A stretch of DNA of 64,000 nt from contig JAGOAX010000011.1 in the NCBI GenBank assembly GCA_017983695.1, positions 1 through 64,000 on the forward strand, given 5' to 3'. Below are positions 7,290 to 15,383 of the stretch, one piece after another (position 1 is the stretch's first letter; each line of letters begins with the position of its first letter). The notes under the pieces were generated by a model. The model saw only the letters and a program-made list of their open reading frames with translations. It made no database searches and had not been told where the DNA came from. The position numbers and the translations under genes were made by a program. The stretch comes from Ferruginibacter sp. (GTDB lineage: Bacteria > Bacteroidota > Bacteroidia > Chitinophagales > Chitinophagaceae).

Positions 7290-8540
7290 TTATACAGCCT
7301 GCAATGCTTGCTCAATATCCAGAATCAGATCCTGAGGATTTTCAATACCAACACTTAACCTCACCATTTTTTCAGTAAGCCCCAACCTGTTTTTTTCTTC
7401 ATCAGGTTCATCAGCATGTGTCATACTATAAGGATGTTCAGCCAGGCTTTCGGTACCTCCCAGGCTAACTGCCAATTTAATATGTTTAAGATTATTTAAA
7501 AAAGCAAAAGCATTTTTTTCGCTGCCTTTCACATCAAAGCTAATCATAGCTCCATTACTTGTATATTGTTTTTCTAAAATAGCAGCCTGGCTGGGATTAT
7601 TAATTTTTGTATACCCCAGGTAATAAACTTTTTCAATTTTCGGGTGCTGCAAAAGATATCGGGCAATTTTTTCTGCATTATCTGCCGCTGCTTCCATTCT
7701 AATCTTTAAAGTTTCGAGGCTTCGCATCAGCAACCAACTGGTATGTGGGTCAATCATAGTTCCAAATACGGTGCGACTTTTTTTTATTGTTTTGATTATT
7801 TCTTTGTTGCCTACTGCCGCCCCGGCAATAAGATCACTGTGCCCCCCAATATATTTTGTGGCAGAGTATAAAACAATGTCGGCACCATGTTTCAATGGAT
7901 GCTGCCACAAGGGACCCATGTAAGTATTGTCAATGGCAACCAATACTTTTTTTTCCGGAGCGGAGTACATGGCTGCTATTTCGCTACACATTTCAATATC
8001 TATTAAGTCATTGGTTGGATTGGCTGGCGTTTCCGCATAGATCATAGCAAGCCTGTTCCCTGTATTGTTTGTTTCCAGAAGTTTTAAAATATCTTCTTTA
8101 CTGTCGCCTGCATTAAATCCAATAGAAGTTACGCCCCAGTTGCGCAGCATAAAATGAATGAATTTGTGTGTTCCTCCATATATGGGATTACTGAAAAGTA
8201 GTACATCCCCGGGTTTTAAAAAACTAACCAGCGATGTAGCTATGGCACTCATACCGCTAGAAAAGGCAGCTGCTGCTTCTCCGCAATCCCATAATTTTAA
8301 TCGTTCTTCCAGTATTTCCATGTCCGGGTTGTTTATCCGGCTGTATATCAAACCCATTTCCTCACCTTCATGACCAGGCTTGCCATATGCCATTTCAAAA
8401 AACGATTTTCCGTCTTCAGCAGTTTTAAAAACAAATGTGGAGGTCTGAAAAATAGGGCATTTTACTGCGCCCTCACTCAGTTCAGGCTTATATCCATAAC
8501 CCATCATCAGGGTTTCTGGAGCAAAATTTAAGGTGCTCAT
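7290..8540 (-). CDS. Cys/Met metabolism PLP-dependent enzyme (cystathionine gamma-synthase family)
   Basis: The 416-aa enzyme belongs to the MetB/MetC/methionine gamma-lyase group. It has the cofactor-binding SSGMSAIATS loop, the DNTYMGP aspartate motif and the Schiff-base lysine in SATKYIGGHSD. The family acts on cystathionine, O-acyl-homoserine, methionine or cysteine, and the sequence alone does not fix which. Its promoter carries operator site 4 of the sulfur regulon and it is divergent from an Lrp-type gene. A role in making or consuming sulfide, or in methionine gamma-lysis, is therefore more likely than plain methionine biosynthesis. Confidence 0.88.
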   Translation of the reverse strand: MSTLNFAPETLMMGYGYKPELSEGAVKCPIFQTSTFVFKTAEDGKSFFEMAYGKPGHEGEEMGLIYSRINNPDMEILEERLKLWDCGEAAAAFSSGMSAIATSLVSFLKPGDVLLFSNPIYGGTHKFIHFMLRNWGVTSIGFNAGDSKEDILKLLETNNTGNRLAMIYAETPANPTNDLIDIEMCSEIAAMYSAPEKKVLVAIDNTYMGPLWQHPLKHGADIVLYSATKYIGGHSDLIAGAAVGNKEIIKTIKKSRTVFGTMIDPHTSWLLMRSLETLKIRMEAAADNAEKIARYLLQHPKIEKVYYLGYTKINNPSQAAILEKQYTSNGAMISFDVKGSEKNAFAFLNNLKHIKLAVSLGGTESLAEHPYSMTHADEPDEEKNRLGLTEKMVRLSVGIENPQDLILDIEQALQAV

Positions 8541-8555
8541 GATTTATATTTTTTC

Positions 8556-8599
8556 CAAAGGTTTAACTATTTGGCTGCAAGAACTATGACTTTTGTTAC
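8556..8599 (-). promoter_or_regulatory. Crp/Fnr-type operator plus -7 box (site 4)
   Basis: Read on the minus strand this is GTAAC-AAAA-GTCAT (8599-8586) followed by the near-consensus -7 box AACCTTTG (8563-8556). The palindrome centre (8592.5) is again 36.5 bp from the last G of the box. The predicted start is near 8549, leaving a leader of about 9 nt before the PLP enzyme ATG. Confidence 0.6.
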
Positions 8600-8689
8600 A
8601 TTGGAAAACAAAACTGTAAGGCATTGAAAACTGCCCATAAAACAGTTAAATAATCTAAAAATTGACGTAATTGCAGATAAAATATCTTT

Positions 8690-9154
8690 ATGACAAAATT
8701 GGATGTAATTGATAAAAGGATTTTGATGCTGTTGCAGCATGATGCCCGGTTAACCACCAAAGAGATCGCTGATAAGCTGGGCAAGTCGGTAACCGCTGTT
8801 TACGAACGTATACGCTGGCTGCAGGATGAGGGGTATATAAAAAGTTATATTGCTTTGTTAAACAGGGAAAAAATTGAAAAACACCTGGTAGCTTATACCA
8901 ATGTACAGCTTAAAGAGCACGCCCACCAGATGCTGAAAGATTTTGAAAAGGCGGTGGTTAAACTCACTGAGGTAATGGAGTGTTATCATATGACCGGCGC
9001 TTACGATTATTTATTAAAAATTGTAGTAAATGATATGAATGCCTATCATGATTTTATTTTAAATAAGCTGGCTAAGCTGTCCAATATCGGTACCGTTCAA
9101 AGTTCTTTTATCATGACAGAAGTGAAATTGGATACCGCTTACCCTATTAAATAA
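8690..9154 (+). CDS. Lrp/AsnC family transcriptional regulator
   Basis: The 154-aa protein begins with the typical LDVIDKRILMLLQHDARLTT helix-turn-helix entry (about 1-60). It ends in the RAM ligand-binding domain (about 70-150; MECYHMTGAYDYLLKIV). Lrp-family proteins sense amino acids. It is divergent from the cystathionine gamma-synthase-family gene, with 149 bp between start codons, so it probably tunes that gene in response to Met, Cys or another amino acid, in parallel with the Crp/Fnr site found there. A TATCTTTA stretch touches its own start codon. Confidence 0.92.
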   Translation: MTKLDVIDKRILMLLQHDARLTTKEIADKLGKSVTAVYERIRWLQDEGYIKSYIALLNREKIEKHLVAYTNVQLKEHAHQMLKDFEKAVVKLTEVMECYHMTGAYDYLLKIVVNDMNAYHDFILNKLAKLSNIGTVQSSFIMTEVKLDTAYPIK

Positions 9155-9214
9155 ACCTGTTTCAGAGATGGCGGAATATCCTGCAGAGATGGGCTCCGGT
9201 TGCTTTTTTTATAT

Positions 9215-9258
9215 GTAACCTTTGTTACTTAAATACCCCATTGCGGCATTTACATTTG
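9215..9258 (+). promoter_or_regulatory. Crp/Fnr-type operator plus -7 box (site 3)
   Basis: A perfect palindrome, GTAAC-CTTT-GTTAC (9215-9228), is followed by the -7 box TACATTTG (9251-9258). Centre-to-box distance is 36.5 bp. The predicted start is near 9265, 12 nt before the first gene. This is the strongest of the four sites and heads the long operon 9277-17890. Confidence 0.7.
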
Positions 9259-9276
9259 CATTAATAAATTGAAACC

Positions 9277-9513
9277 ATGAAACAAACGATTCTTTCAAAT
9301 TGGACATTAATGAGGTTCCTGCGCCTGGCAATGGGTATTGCCATATTGGTACAGGCTGTAATAGCAAAGGATATGCTGTTTGCATTTGCAGGCATTGTAT
9401 TTACAGCAATGCCGGTTTTTAATATTGGATGTTGCGGCACGGCTGGCTGCACTGCCCCACCTAAAAAAAATCCGGATACAACAAAAGATATCATTTATGA
9501 AGAAGTGGTTTAA
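9277..9513 (+). CDS. Small two-helix membrane protein with Cys-rich tail
   Basis: The 78-aa protein resembles the YgaP/DUF2892 membrane hairpin: two hydrophobic helices (about 12-30 and 34-50). They are followed by GCCGTAGCTAPP, a cluster of three cysteines, and an acidic tail. It begins the long sulfur operon 12 nt after the predicted start site, and its end overlaps the next gene by 17 bp, which suggests translational coupling. The cysteine cluster could bind metal or carry sulfur at the membrane; this is inference. Start ATG at 9277. Confidence 0.75.
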   Translation: MKQTILSNWTLMRFLRLAMGIAILVQAVIAKDMLFAFAGIVFTAMPVFNIGCCGTAGCTAPPKKNPDTTKDIIYEEVV

Positions 9514-9733
9514 AAGTAACGCACTCTATTTTATTGGCGCTACGGTTGGCGCACTTGCAGGATATATTTACTGGCAACAGGTTGGCTGTTCATCAGGCAC
9601 CTGCATGATCACATCCAAACCAATTAACAGTACCCTTTACGGAGCTATGATGGGTTCTTTGTTGTTTGGCATGTTTAAAAAAGAAAAGAAAAAAGAAATT
9701 ATAAAAGAAGGAGAAACTAATCATGACATTTAA
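9497..9733 (+). CDS. DUF6132-like small membrane protein
   Basis: This 78-aa frame starts at ATG 9497, inside the end of the preceding gene, and overlaps the thioredoxin gene by 11 bp. It has an N-terminal hydrophobic helix (YFIGATVGALAGYIYW), a central VGCSSGTCMITSKP segment with two cysteines, a second glycine-rich helix (about 50-62), then a run of lysines. This matches small Bacteroidota proteins annotated as DUF6132, often next to thioredoxin and rhodanese genes. Function is unknown; a membrane-bound dithiol partner of the thioredoxin is a fair guess. Confidence 0.75.
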   Translation: MKKWFKSNALYFIGATVGALAGYIYWQQVGCSSGTCMITSKPINSTLYGAMMGSLLFGMFKKEKKKEIIKEGETNHDI

Positions 9734-10019
9734 CGAGATCATAAATTCTGATAAACCGGTATTGGTTGATTTTTTTGCAGAATGGTGCGGCCCCTGCAAA
9801 ATGATGGCACCCATACTTAAAGATGTAAAACAAGAAGTTGGTGATGCTGTCACCATTATTAAGGTAGATGTTGATAAAAGCCCGCAGGCTGCACAGGAGT
9901 ACCAGGTGCAGGGTGTACCTACACTGATACTTTTTAAAAACGGTAAACCGCTTTGGAGGCAAAGTGGAGTAGTACCCAAAGCAGGCCTGGTTGGCGTAAT
10001 AAAGAAATTCACAGTTTAA
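9723..10019 (+). CDS. trxA: Thioredoxin
   Basis: The 98-aa cytoplasmic thioredoxin has the WCGPCK active site (C22, C25), the KVDVDKSP strand and the cis-proline motif GVPTLILF. It overlaps the DUF6132-like gene and is followed by a rhodanese 11 bp later. In this setting it probably reduces protein persulfides or disulfides made by the sulfurtransferases, releasing sulfide or recycling carriers. It may not be the general housekeeping thioredoxin of the cell. Confidence 0.93.
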   Translation: MTFNEIINSDKPVLVDFFAEWCGPCKMMAPILKDVKQEVGDAVTIIKVDVDKSPQAAQEYQVQGVPTLILFKNGKPLWRQSGVVPKAGLVGVIKKFTV

Positions 10020-10030
10020 AAAATAAAAAA

Positions 10031-10342
10031 ATGAATATTTTACAACAGTTATTTGGTAGTGGTCCCAAAGTAGATATTAAAGCCACAATTGCAGAAGGCG
10101 CATTTTTAGTAGATGTAAGAACACCCGGGGAATTTAATTCGGGCCATGTAAAAGGATCGGTAAATATTCCTTTAGATAGTGTTACACATCAGCTGGCAAA
10201 ATTTAAAAACAAAAAAAATATTATTGTATTCTGCCGCAGTGGTAACAGAAGCAGCCAGGCAAAATTAATTCTGGAGCAAAATGGATTTACCAATGTGGTA
10301 AACGGGGGCACATGGAATAATGTAAACCAGTATGTGCAATGA
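10031..10342 (+). CDS. Rhodanese-like sulfurtransferase, cytoplasmic
   Basis: The single-domain rhodanese of 103 aa has the entry motif LVDVRTPGEFNSGHVKGSVNIP and the active-site loop CRSGNRS (Cys68), which accepts sulfane sulfur as a persulfide. The start at 10031 is chosen because the longer frame from 9953 runs through the thioredoxin gene. It has no signal peptide, so it works in the cytoplasm. It overlaps the next rhodanese by 4 bp (ATGA). The pair supplies one cytoplasmic and one exported sulfurtransferase. Confidence 0.92.
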   Translation: MNILQQLFGSGPKVDIKATIAEGAFLVDVRTPGEFNSGHVKGSVNIPLDSVTHQLAKFKNKKNIIVFCRSGNRSSQAKLILEQNGFTNVVNGGTWNNVNQYVQ

Positions 10343-10701
10343 AATACTTTAAATTGAGTCTTATTGCATTTACGCTGATGTTTGGTTTGCTGTCGTGTAC
10401 AAACAGCAATGAAAAATCAAATACAGGTGAAACAAAAGCCGCTGATACAGCTATTGCAAAAACAATTATTGTAGATGTAAGAACTGTTGAAGAATGGCAA
10501 AATGATGGCCATGCAGATTGCAGCGTTAACTATCCATTGAACGAACTGGACAAAAAAACAGAAACTTTGAAAGCATACGATAAGGTTGTTTTAGTTTGCC
10601 GCAGTGGCAGCAGGGCCGGCGTGGCTAAGGAATTGCTTGAGCAGGCTGGTATAAAAAATGTTGAAAATAAGGGAGCCTGGCAAAATATTGACTGTAAGTA
10701 G
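10339..10701 (+). CDS. Rhodanese-like lipoprotein
   Basis: The 120-aa protein has a lipoprotein signal (FGLLSC, lipid-modified Cys20), a low-complexity linker (about 21-45) and a rhodanese domain with IIVDVRTVEEW and the active loop CRSGSRAG (Cys87). It is therefore a membrane-anchored periplasmic or outer-membrane rhodanese. Its start overlaps the preceding rhodanese stop (ATGA), so they are translated together. The two enzymes could move sulfane sulfur on both sides of the inner membrane. Confidence 0.9.
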   Translation: MKYFKLSLIAFTLMFGLLSCTNSNEKSNTGETKAADTAIAKTIIVDVRTVEEWQNDGHADCSVNYPLNELDKKTETLKAYDKVVLVCRSGSRAGVAKELLEQAGIKNVENKGAWQNIDCK

Positions 10702-10725
10702 TTTAAAATTTGTAATTTAAAATTT

Positions 10726-11562
10726 ATGGAAAATTTAAAAATACTGATACCAACAGATTTCTCTGTGCAGGCTGAGTTTGCTTACCTGATGGTAAAAAAA
10801 CTGGAAGAAAAAACTTCCACCGAAATTCACTTTCTGCATGTGTTGGATGTGCCGGATACAGTAACCATGGATGAAGGCGGCAATATTCAAACCTGCGGTG
10901 AAATTGATGTGAACTATGTAATAAAGCAGCAGGAAATTGCAGAGCGAAAGCTTGCCAATCTTAAAACATTGTATGGCAGCCATATTCAAACAAACCTGGT
11001 ATTGGGAAAACTTACTGATGCTATTTTGAATTTTTCGGAGGCCAATCATTTTGACATGATTGTAATGGGCACCAAAGGTGCCTGGGGTATTAAAGAAAAA
11101 CTTTCGGGCTCCGAAACACAAATTATAGCCCGTAAATCAAGAATACCGTTGCTTTCATTAATGTGCGACCGTTCCGACCTGGTCATCAAAAATATATTAC
11201 TCGTACATGATTTCAGTAATCCGGCACCCGAAGATCTGAAGCTGATGCACAAACTGATTGGTGCATTTGGCACAACACTTCATCTGCTGCAGATTACTTC
11301 TGGAAATGTGGATACAGAAAAAGCAACCGTTGAAGGCAATATGAAAAAATTTGCAGCGCTCAACAATATTGACAATTTTGAATGTCATTTAATCAATGAT
11401 AAAGATGTTGAGAACGGGGTTATACATTTTAACCAGATGATAAATATGGATATCATTTGTATAGGCACACATGGTAAGGGCGGAGTTTTTCATCAGAGTG
11501 CAACCGAAAAACTGATCAATCATTTATTCAAACCCATTATTTCATTTCAACTAAACAATTAA
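10726..11562 (+). CDS. Universal stress protein, two UspA domains
   Basis: The 278-aa protein has two tandem UspA-like domains (about 1-145 and 155-278). The first ends in MIVMGTKGAWGIKEKLSGSET and the second in IICIGTHGKGGVFHQSATEK, both versions of the ATP-binding G-x2-G-x9-G-S/T region. Tandem Usp proteins are common in Bacteroidota and respond to stress or energy state. It lies inside the sulfur operon between rhodanese and thiosulfate-transport genes, 24 bp after the former. The 24-nt gap contains a repeated TTTAAAATTT. Confidence 0.9.
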   Translation: MENLKILIPTDFSVQAEFAYLMVKKLEEKTSTEIHFLHVLDVPDTVTMDEGGNIQTCGEIDVNYVIKQQEIAERKLANLKTLYGSHIQTNLVLGKLTDAILNFSEANHFDMIVMGTKGAWGIKEKLSGSETQIIARKSRIPLLSLMCDRSDLVIKNILLVHDFSNPAPEDLKLMHKLIGAFGTTLHLLQITSGNVDTEKATVEGNMKKFAALNNIDNFECHLINDKDVENGVIHFNQMINMDIICIGTHGKGGVFHQSATEKLINHLFKPIISFQLNN

Positions 11563-11571
11563 TTAAAAAAT

Positions 11572-12129
11572 ATGAGAGAGCTGATAACACAAACCTGGGC
11601 ATGGTGGTTTTCGGGTGCCATGATAGCAGGTATCATGTTTTTTCTTTTGTACTTCGGGCAATCATTTGGATTTTCTTCCAATTTAAGAACTATTTGCGCT
11701 GCTGCAGGCCTTGGTAAAAAAACCAAATTCTTTGATTTTAAATGGAAGACCCAGATATGGAACCTGATTTTTTTAGTTGGTGCTATTATTGGTGGTTTTA
11801 TTGCAAAACAATTTATGTCAACTGATTTGCCTGTTCAGATTTCTGCTGATACGATAAGCGATTTAGCAAAGCTGGGCATTGCAGCACCGGCATCTTTGCA
11901 ACCTGCTGAATTATTTAGCCTGGATGCAATATTTTCTGTAAAAGGTTTCCTGGTATTGGCCATGGGCGGATTGATGGTGGGCTTTGGTTCCCGTTATGCA
12001 GGTGGTTGTACTTCCGGTCATGCCATTAGTGGTTTATCCGACCTGCAGGTTCCCTCTCTTATTGCGGTAATCGGTTTTTTTATTGGCGGACTGGCAATGA
12101 CATTTTTTATACTCCCTTTAATATTTTAA
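11572..12129 (+). CDS. YeeE/YedE family thiosulfate/sulfur transporter, first half
   Basis: The 185-aa inner-membrane protein has about five hydrophobic helices and the family signature GGCTSGHAISGLSDLQ near the C-terminus. In full-length TsuA/YeeE the corresponding cysteines pass thiosulfate across the membrane. Here the transporter is split in two: this gene and the next (4-bp gap) each supply one half, as is common in YeeE/YedE pairs next to rhodanese genes. It would import thiosulfate or sulfane sulfur for the rhodaneses upstream. Confidence 0.9.
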   Translation: MRELITQTWAWWFSGAMIAGIMFFLLYFGQSFGFSSNLRTICAAAGLGKKTKFFDFKWKTQIWNLIFLVGAIIGGFIAKQFMSTDLPVQISADTISDLAKLGIAAPASLQPAELFSLDAIFSVKGFLVLAMGGLMVGFGSRYAGGCTSGHAISGLSDLQVPSLIAVIGFFIGGLAMTFFILPLIF

Positions 12130-12133
12130 TCAG

Positions 12134-12547
12134 ATGAAGTTTATAAAATTTCTCATACTCGGAATTGTTTTTGGAATTGTAATGGCAAAGTCAGAAGCCA
12201 TTTCCTGGTTCAGAATACAGGAGATGTTTCGTTTCCAGGCTTTTCACATGTACGGCATTATTGGTACGGCTGTTACACTTGGGGTTATTGGTGTAGCCCT
12301 GATCAAGAAGTTTAAAATAAGAGATTTTCATGGCAACCCCATTTCATTCTATCCCAAAGAAAAATCTATTGTACGTTATCTTTTGGGAGGTATCATTTTT
12401 GGATTAGGTTGGGCATTAAGTGGCGCCTGCCCCGGGCCAATGGTAGTTAATATTGGTTATGGCTTTTTAACCATGACGATTGTATTTCTTTTCGCTATTG
12501 TTGGTACTTACCTGTATGGATTGATCAAGGATAAATTACCTCATTAA
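12134..12547 (+). CDS. YeeE/YedE family transporter, second half (DUF6691-like)
   Basis: The 137-aa protein has four hydrophobic helices and the signature LSGACPGPMVVNIGYG, the second half of the YeeE/YedE fold with its own channel cysteine. It starts 4 bp after the first half and should assemble with it. Together they give a thiosulfate or sulfur importer made of two subunits. The next gene, a membrane-anchored cytochrome c, begins 17 bp later. Confidence 0.9.
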   Translation: MKFIKFLILGIVFGIVMAKSEAISWFRIQEMFRFQAFHMYGIIGTAVTLGVIGVALIKKFKIRDFHGNPISFYPKEKSIVRYLLGGIIFGLGWALSGACPGPMVVNIGYGFLTMTIVFLFAIVGTYLYGLIKDKLPH

Positions 12548-12564
12548 TTTTAAAACCATTCTTT

Positions 12565-13653
12565 ATGTACAGCGAGCAGGAAGACAAAAGAACCGAAGGA
12601 CTGGTTTCTATAATCAATAAATTACTGCTGGTGATAGTGGTATTGGTAATTACCATTGTTGCCATACCATTTATATTATTTTATAAGGGCCAACCGGCCA
12701 AACCGGAAACACAAACACAAAATGCAGCAACCTCTGCTGAAGCAGTAAAAACAGATGCAACAAATTATTGGGCCGCACCTGATGTTAGTACTATTACTGA
12801 TGCCAAACAAAAGGAGCAGGTAGTTTATGGCCTGGAATTAATTGCACATACAGCAAAATATCTTGGCCCCAATGGCTCGGTACTTAAAATGAGCAATGGC
12901 TTAAATTGCCAGAACTGCCATCTGCAGGCGGGCACAGCCGTTTTTGGCAACAACTATGGTTCGGTTGCATCACTCTATCCAAAGTTCAGGGCTAGGAGCG
13001 GAAACGTTGAAAATGTTTACAAAAGAGTTAATGATTGTTTTGAAAGAAGTTTAAACGGAAAGGCAATTGATACAGCAGGAAAAGAAATGCAGGCCATTGT
13101 TGCGTACATCAAATTTGCAGGATCTAATGTAGAGAAAGGAAAAAAAGCAACTGGCTCCGGCTTTAAAGATCTTGCCTGGCTTGATCGTGCTGCTGACCCC
13201 GAAAAAGGGCAGACTGTTTATACCACAAAATGCCAAAGCTGCCACCAGGCAAATGGTGAGGGAGTTTTTAATGCAGATAAAACAGAATATACCTACCCGG
13301 CCTTATGGGGCAAAAACAGTTTTAATGATGGTGCCGGCTTATACCGCATCAGCAACTTTGCAAAATATGTAAAGTATAATATGCCGCAGGGTGTAACCCA
13401 CTTAAATACACAGCTTGCTGATGAAGAGGCCTGGGATGTTGCAGCATATATCATCTCACAAACAAGGCCGCATATCAATGTTCCAAAAGACTGGCCCGAT
13501 ATTTCAAAAAAACCGGTTGATCATCCCTTCGGCCCTTACGCAGATGTGTTTACCGAAAAGCAACACAAGTACGGGCCTTTTAAACCCATTGTGGAAGAAC
13601 AAAAGAAGAAAGAAGAATTGGCAAAACAAAAAACTTCCCTTGCAAAAAAATAA
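12565..13653 (+). CDS. tsdA: Dihaem cytochrome c, TsdA-like thiosulfate dehydrogenase
   Basis: The 362-aa protein has an N-terminal membrane anchor (about 18-38), a linker, and two c-type haem sites: CQNCH (115-119) and CQSCH (223-227). Around them the sequence follows TsdA closely: LNCQNCHLQAGT, the NDCFERSLNGK motif whose Cys158 matches the unusual axial cysteine of TsdA haem 1, the EMQAIVAYI helix, YPALWG, and a DEEAWDVAAYI segment. TsdA couples two thiosulfates to tetrathionate in the periplasm, or the reverse. It lies between the thiosulfate importer and the SoxB-like gene, so the operon offers more than one fate for thiosulfate. Confidence 0.87.
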   Translation: MYSEQEDKRTEGLVSIINKLLLVIVVLVITIVAIPFILFYKGQPAKPETQTQNAATSAEAVKTDATNYWAAPDVSTITDAKQKEQVVYGLELIAHTAKYLGPNGSVLKMSNGLNCQNCHLQAGTAVFGNNYGSVASLYPKFRARSGNVENVYKRVNDCFERSLNGKAIDTAGKEMQAIVAYIKFAGSNVEKGKKATGSGFKDLAWLDRAADPEKGQTVYTTKCQSCHQANGEGVFNADKTEYTYPALWGKNSFNDGAGLYRISNFAKYVKYNMPQGVTHLNTQLADEEAWDVAAYIISQTRPHINVPKDWPDISKKPVDHPFGPYADVFTEKQHKYGPFKPIVEEQKKKEELAKQKTSLAKK

Positions 13654-13663
13654 ATTCAGCCAC

Positions 13664-15358
13664 ATGGAAAACAACAGAAGAGATTTTATAAAAAAAATAG
13701 GTACGCTGGGCGGAGCAGGGTTATTGGCTTCATCACCAATTATTGCAATGGCAGGTGCAAAAGAAAATTCAATACCTGATTACCAAACTGCGGACGATGA
13801 TAAACCCTTTACCATTTCTATTTTACAAACCACCGATGTGCATTGCCAGGTTCAACCACATGATGAATTGTTTTGGGAAAATGATAAAGCTGTATTTCGT
13901 AAAACGGGTGGCTATGCACACTTAGCTGGTTATCTGCAAAAAGAAAGAAAGAAAAATCCACATAGTTTTTTAATTGATACCGGCGATATGTTCCAGGGCA
14001 GCGAACTATCTGTAAAAACAACCGGTAAAGCCATGGTGCCCATTTTAAATGCATTGGGTTACGATCTGTATTTGCCCGGTAACTGGGAAGTTATTTATTA
14101 CAAGAAAGCCATGCAAACTTTATTGGGTTCGTTAAATGCGCCCAAGGTTTGTGCCAACATGTATCACGATCTGGGAGAGGGTAAAAAAGGGGAACTGATT
14201 TTTCCTCCTTATTATATCTGGAATATTAAAGGGGTAAAAATTGGTTTTATCGGATACACAGATCCATTGGTTCCTTTACGCCAATCGCCCAATTACAGTA
14301 AAGGAATTATTTACACAAAGCCCGAAGAAAACCTGGCGCATTATGCAGATGTATTACGCAACCAGGAACAATGCGTTTATGTTTTAATTGTTGCCCATCT
14401 TGGATTATCACAACAAATTCATTTGGCAAACCAGGAAGAGTGCAAAGGTGTTGATTATATTCTTGGAGGCGATACGCATGAAAGGGTGAGAAAACCCATT
14501 CAATGCAAATACAGTAAAGTAGTGGAGCCAGGGGCATTTGGTTCATTTGTGGGTAAACTAAACCTTACCATACAAAATGGCAAAGTGGTAAAAGATGATT
14601 ATGAACTGGTGGAAATAACAGCAGACAAATTCAAACCTTCAAAAGAAATTGCGGCCTTAATTAAAGACAATGAACAACCTTTTGAAAAAGATATTTATAC
14701 CATTGCAGGTTACAGTACCATTCCGTTGTACAGGTATTTTGTGGTAGAAAATCCTATCGACACCATGATACTGGATGCATTGAAATGGAAAGTGCCGGAT
14801 ATGGATATTGTATTATCAAATGGATTTCGGTTTTGCCCGCCACGCACAACACCCGATCATACCGGCCACATTCCCATTACCGACGGATATATTTACGACA
14901 TGTTTCCGGTGGATAGTACGGTAAGAACAGGAATGGTAACCGGTAAACAAATTAAAGAGTGGCTGGAAAAAGAATTGCACAATGTTTTTGCCAAAGATGC
15001 ATCGGAACGTTTTGGTGGCTGGGTTATAAAGTTTAAAGGAATGAAAGTTACATTTAATGCTTTTGCAGAAAAAGGTAAAAGAGTGCAAACTGTATCTGTT
15101 GTCAACACGCCTCTTGATCCCGATAAAATGTATAAGATATGTGCCTGCGAACGGGATGGCGATCCCAGTGATATGCTTTGCCGGATGAGGAATGTAACCA
15201 ACGCAAAAAATACACAGTATACTTTACATTCTGTTATGAAAGATTACCTGGCAGTCAATTCGCCGGTTACACCAACGCCGCCGGAGAATGCCGATATACT
15301 GGACGCTCCGCAAACATTACTTACACAGGTTACAGGTGTAGATTATCAGTTTCATTAA
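13664..15358 (+). CDS. soxB: SoxB-like thiosulfohydrolase (5'-nucleotidase superfamily)
   Basis: The 564-aa protein begins with a twin-arginine signal (NRRDFIKKIG). It has the metallophosphatase core motifs TTDVHCQVQ, DTGDMFQGS, GNWEVIYY, VAHLGLSQ and GGDTHER, then a C-terminal 5'-nucleotidase domain (about 360-564). The GNWE version, with Trp in place of the usual GNHE, together with the length and Tat signal, matches SoxB rather than a nucleotidase. SoxB removes sulfate from a SoxY-bound thiosulfate adduct, yet no soxYZ or soxXA is visible here. Start at 13664 puts the Tat motif at the N-terminus. A nucleotidase role cannot be fully excluded. Confidence 0.8.
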   Translation: MENNRRDFIKKIGTLGGAGLLASSPIIAMAGAKENSIPDYQTADDDKPFTISILQTTDVHCQVQPHDELFWENDKAVFRKTGGYAHLAGYLQKERKKNPHSFLIDTGDMFQGSELSVKTTGKAMVPILNALGYDLYLPGNWEVIYYKKAMQTLLGSLNAPKVCANMYHDLGEGKKGELIFPPYYIWNIKGVKIGFIGYTDPLVPLRQSPNYSKGIIYTKPEENLAHYADVLRNQEQCVYVLIVAHLGLSQQIHLANQEECKGVDYILGGDTHERVRKPIQCKYSKVVEPGAFGSFVGKLNLTIQNGKVVKDDYELVEITADKFKPSKEIAALIKDNEQPFEKDIYTIAGYSTIPLYRYFVVENPIDTMILDALKWKVPDMDIVLSNGFRFCPPRTTPDHTGHIPITDGYIYDMFPVDSTVRTGMVTGKQIKEWLEKELHNVFAKDASERFGGWVIKFKGMKVTFNAFAEKGKRVQTVSVVNTPLDPDKMYKICACERDGDPSDMLCRMRNVTNAKNTQYTLHSVMKDYLAVNSPVTPTPPENADILDAPQTLLTQVTGVDYQFH

Positions 15359-15383
15359 TAAACCCAGTTAAAAAACAATACAA

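Noticed and set aside
7900..8370. Plus-strand frames inside the PLP enzyme gene
   Set aside because: Antisense shadows without family features.
12565..13653. Cytochrome cbb3 or SoxX/SoxA subunit as the identity of the dihaem cytochrome
   Set aside because: The motif set around both haems, including NDCFERSLNGK, follows TsdA and not SoxA, SoxX or CcoP.
13415..13663. N-terminal extension of the SoxB-like gene in the same frame
   Set aside because: It runs through the cytochrome gene in another frame; the twin-arginine signal starts at 13664.
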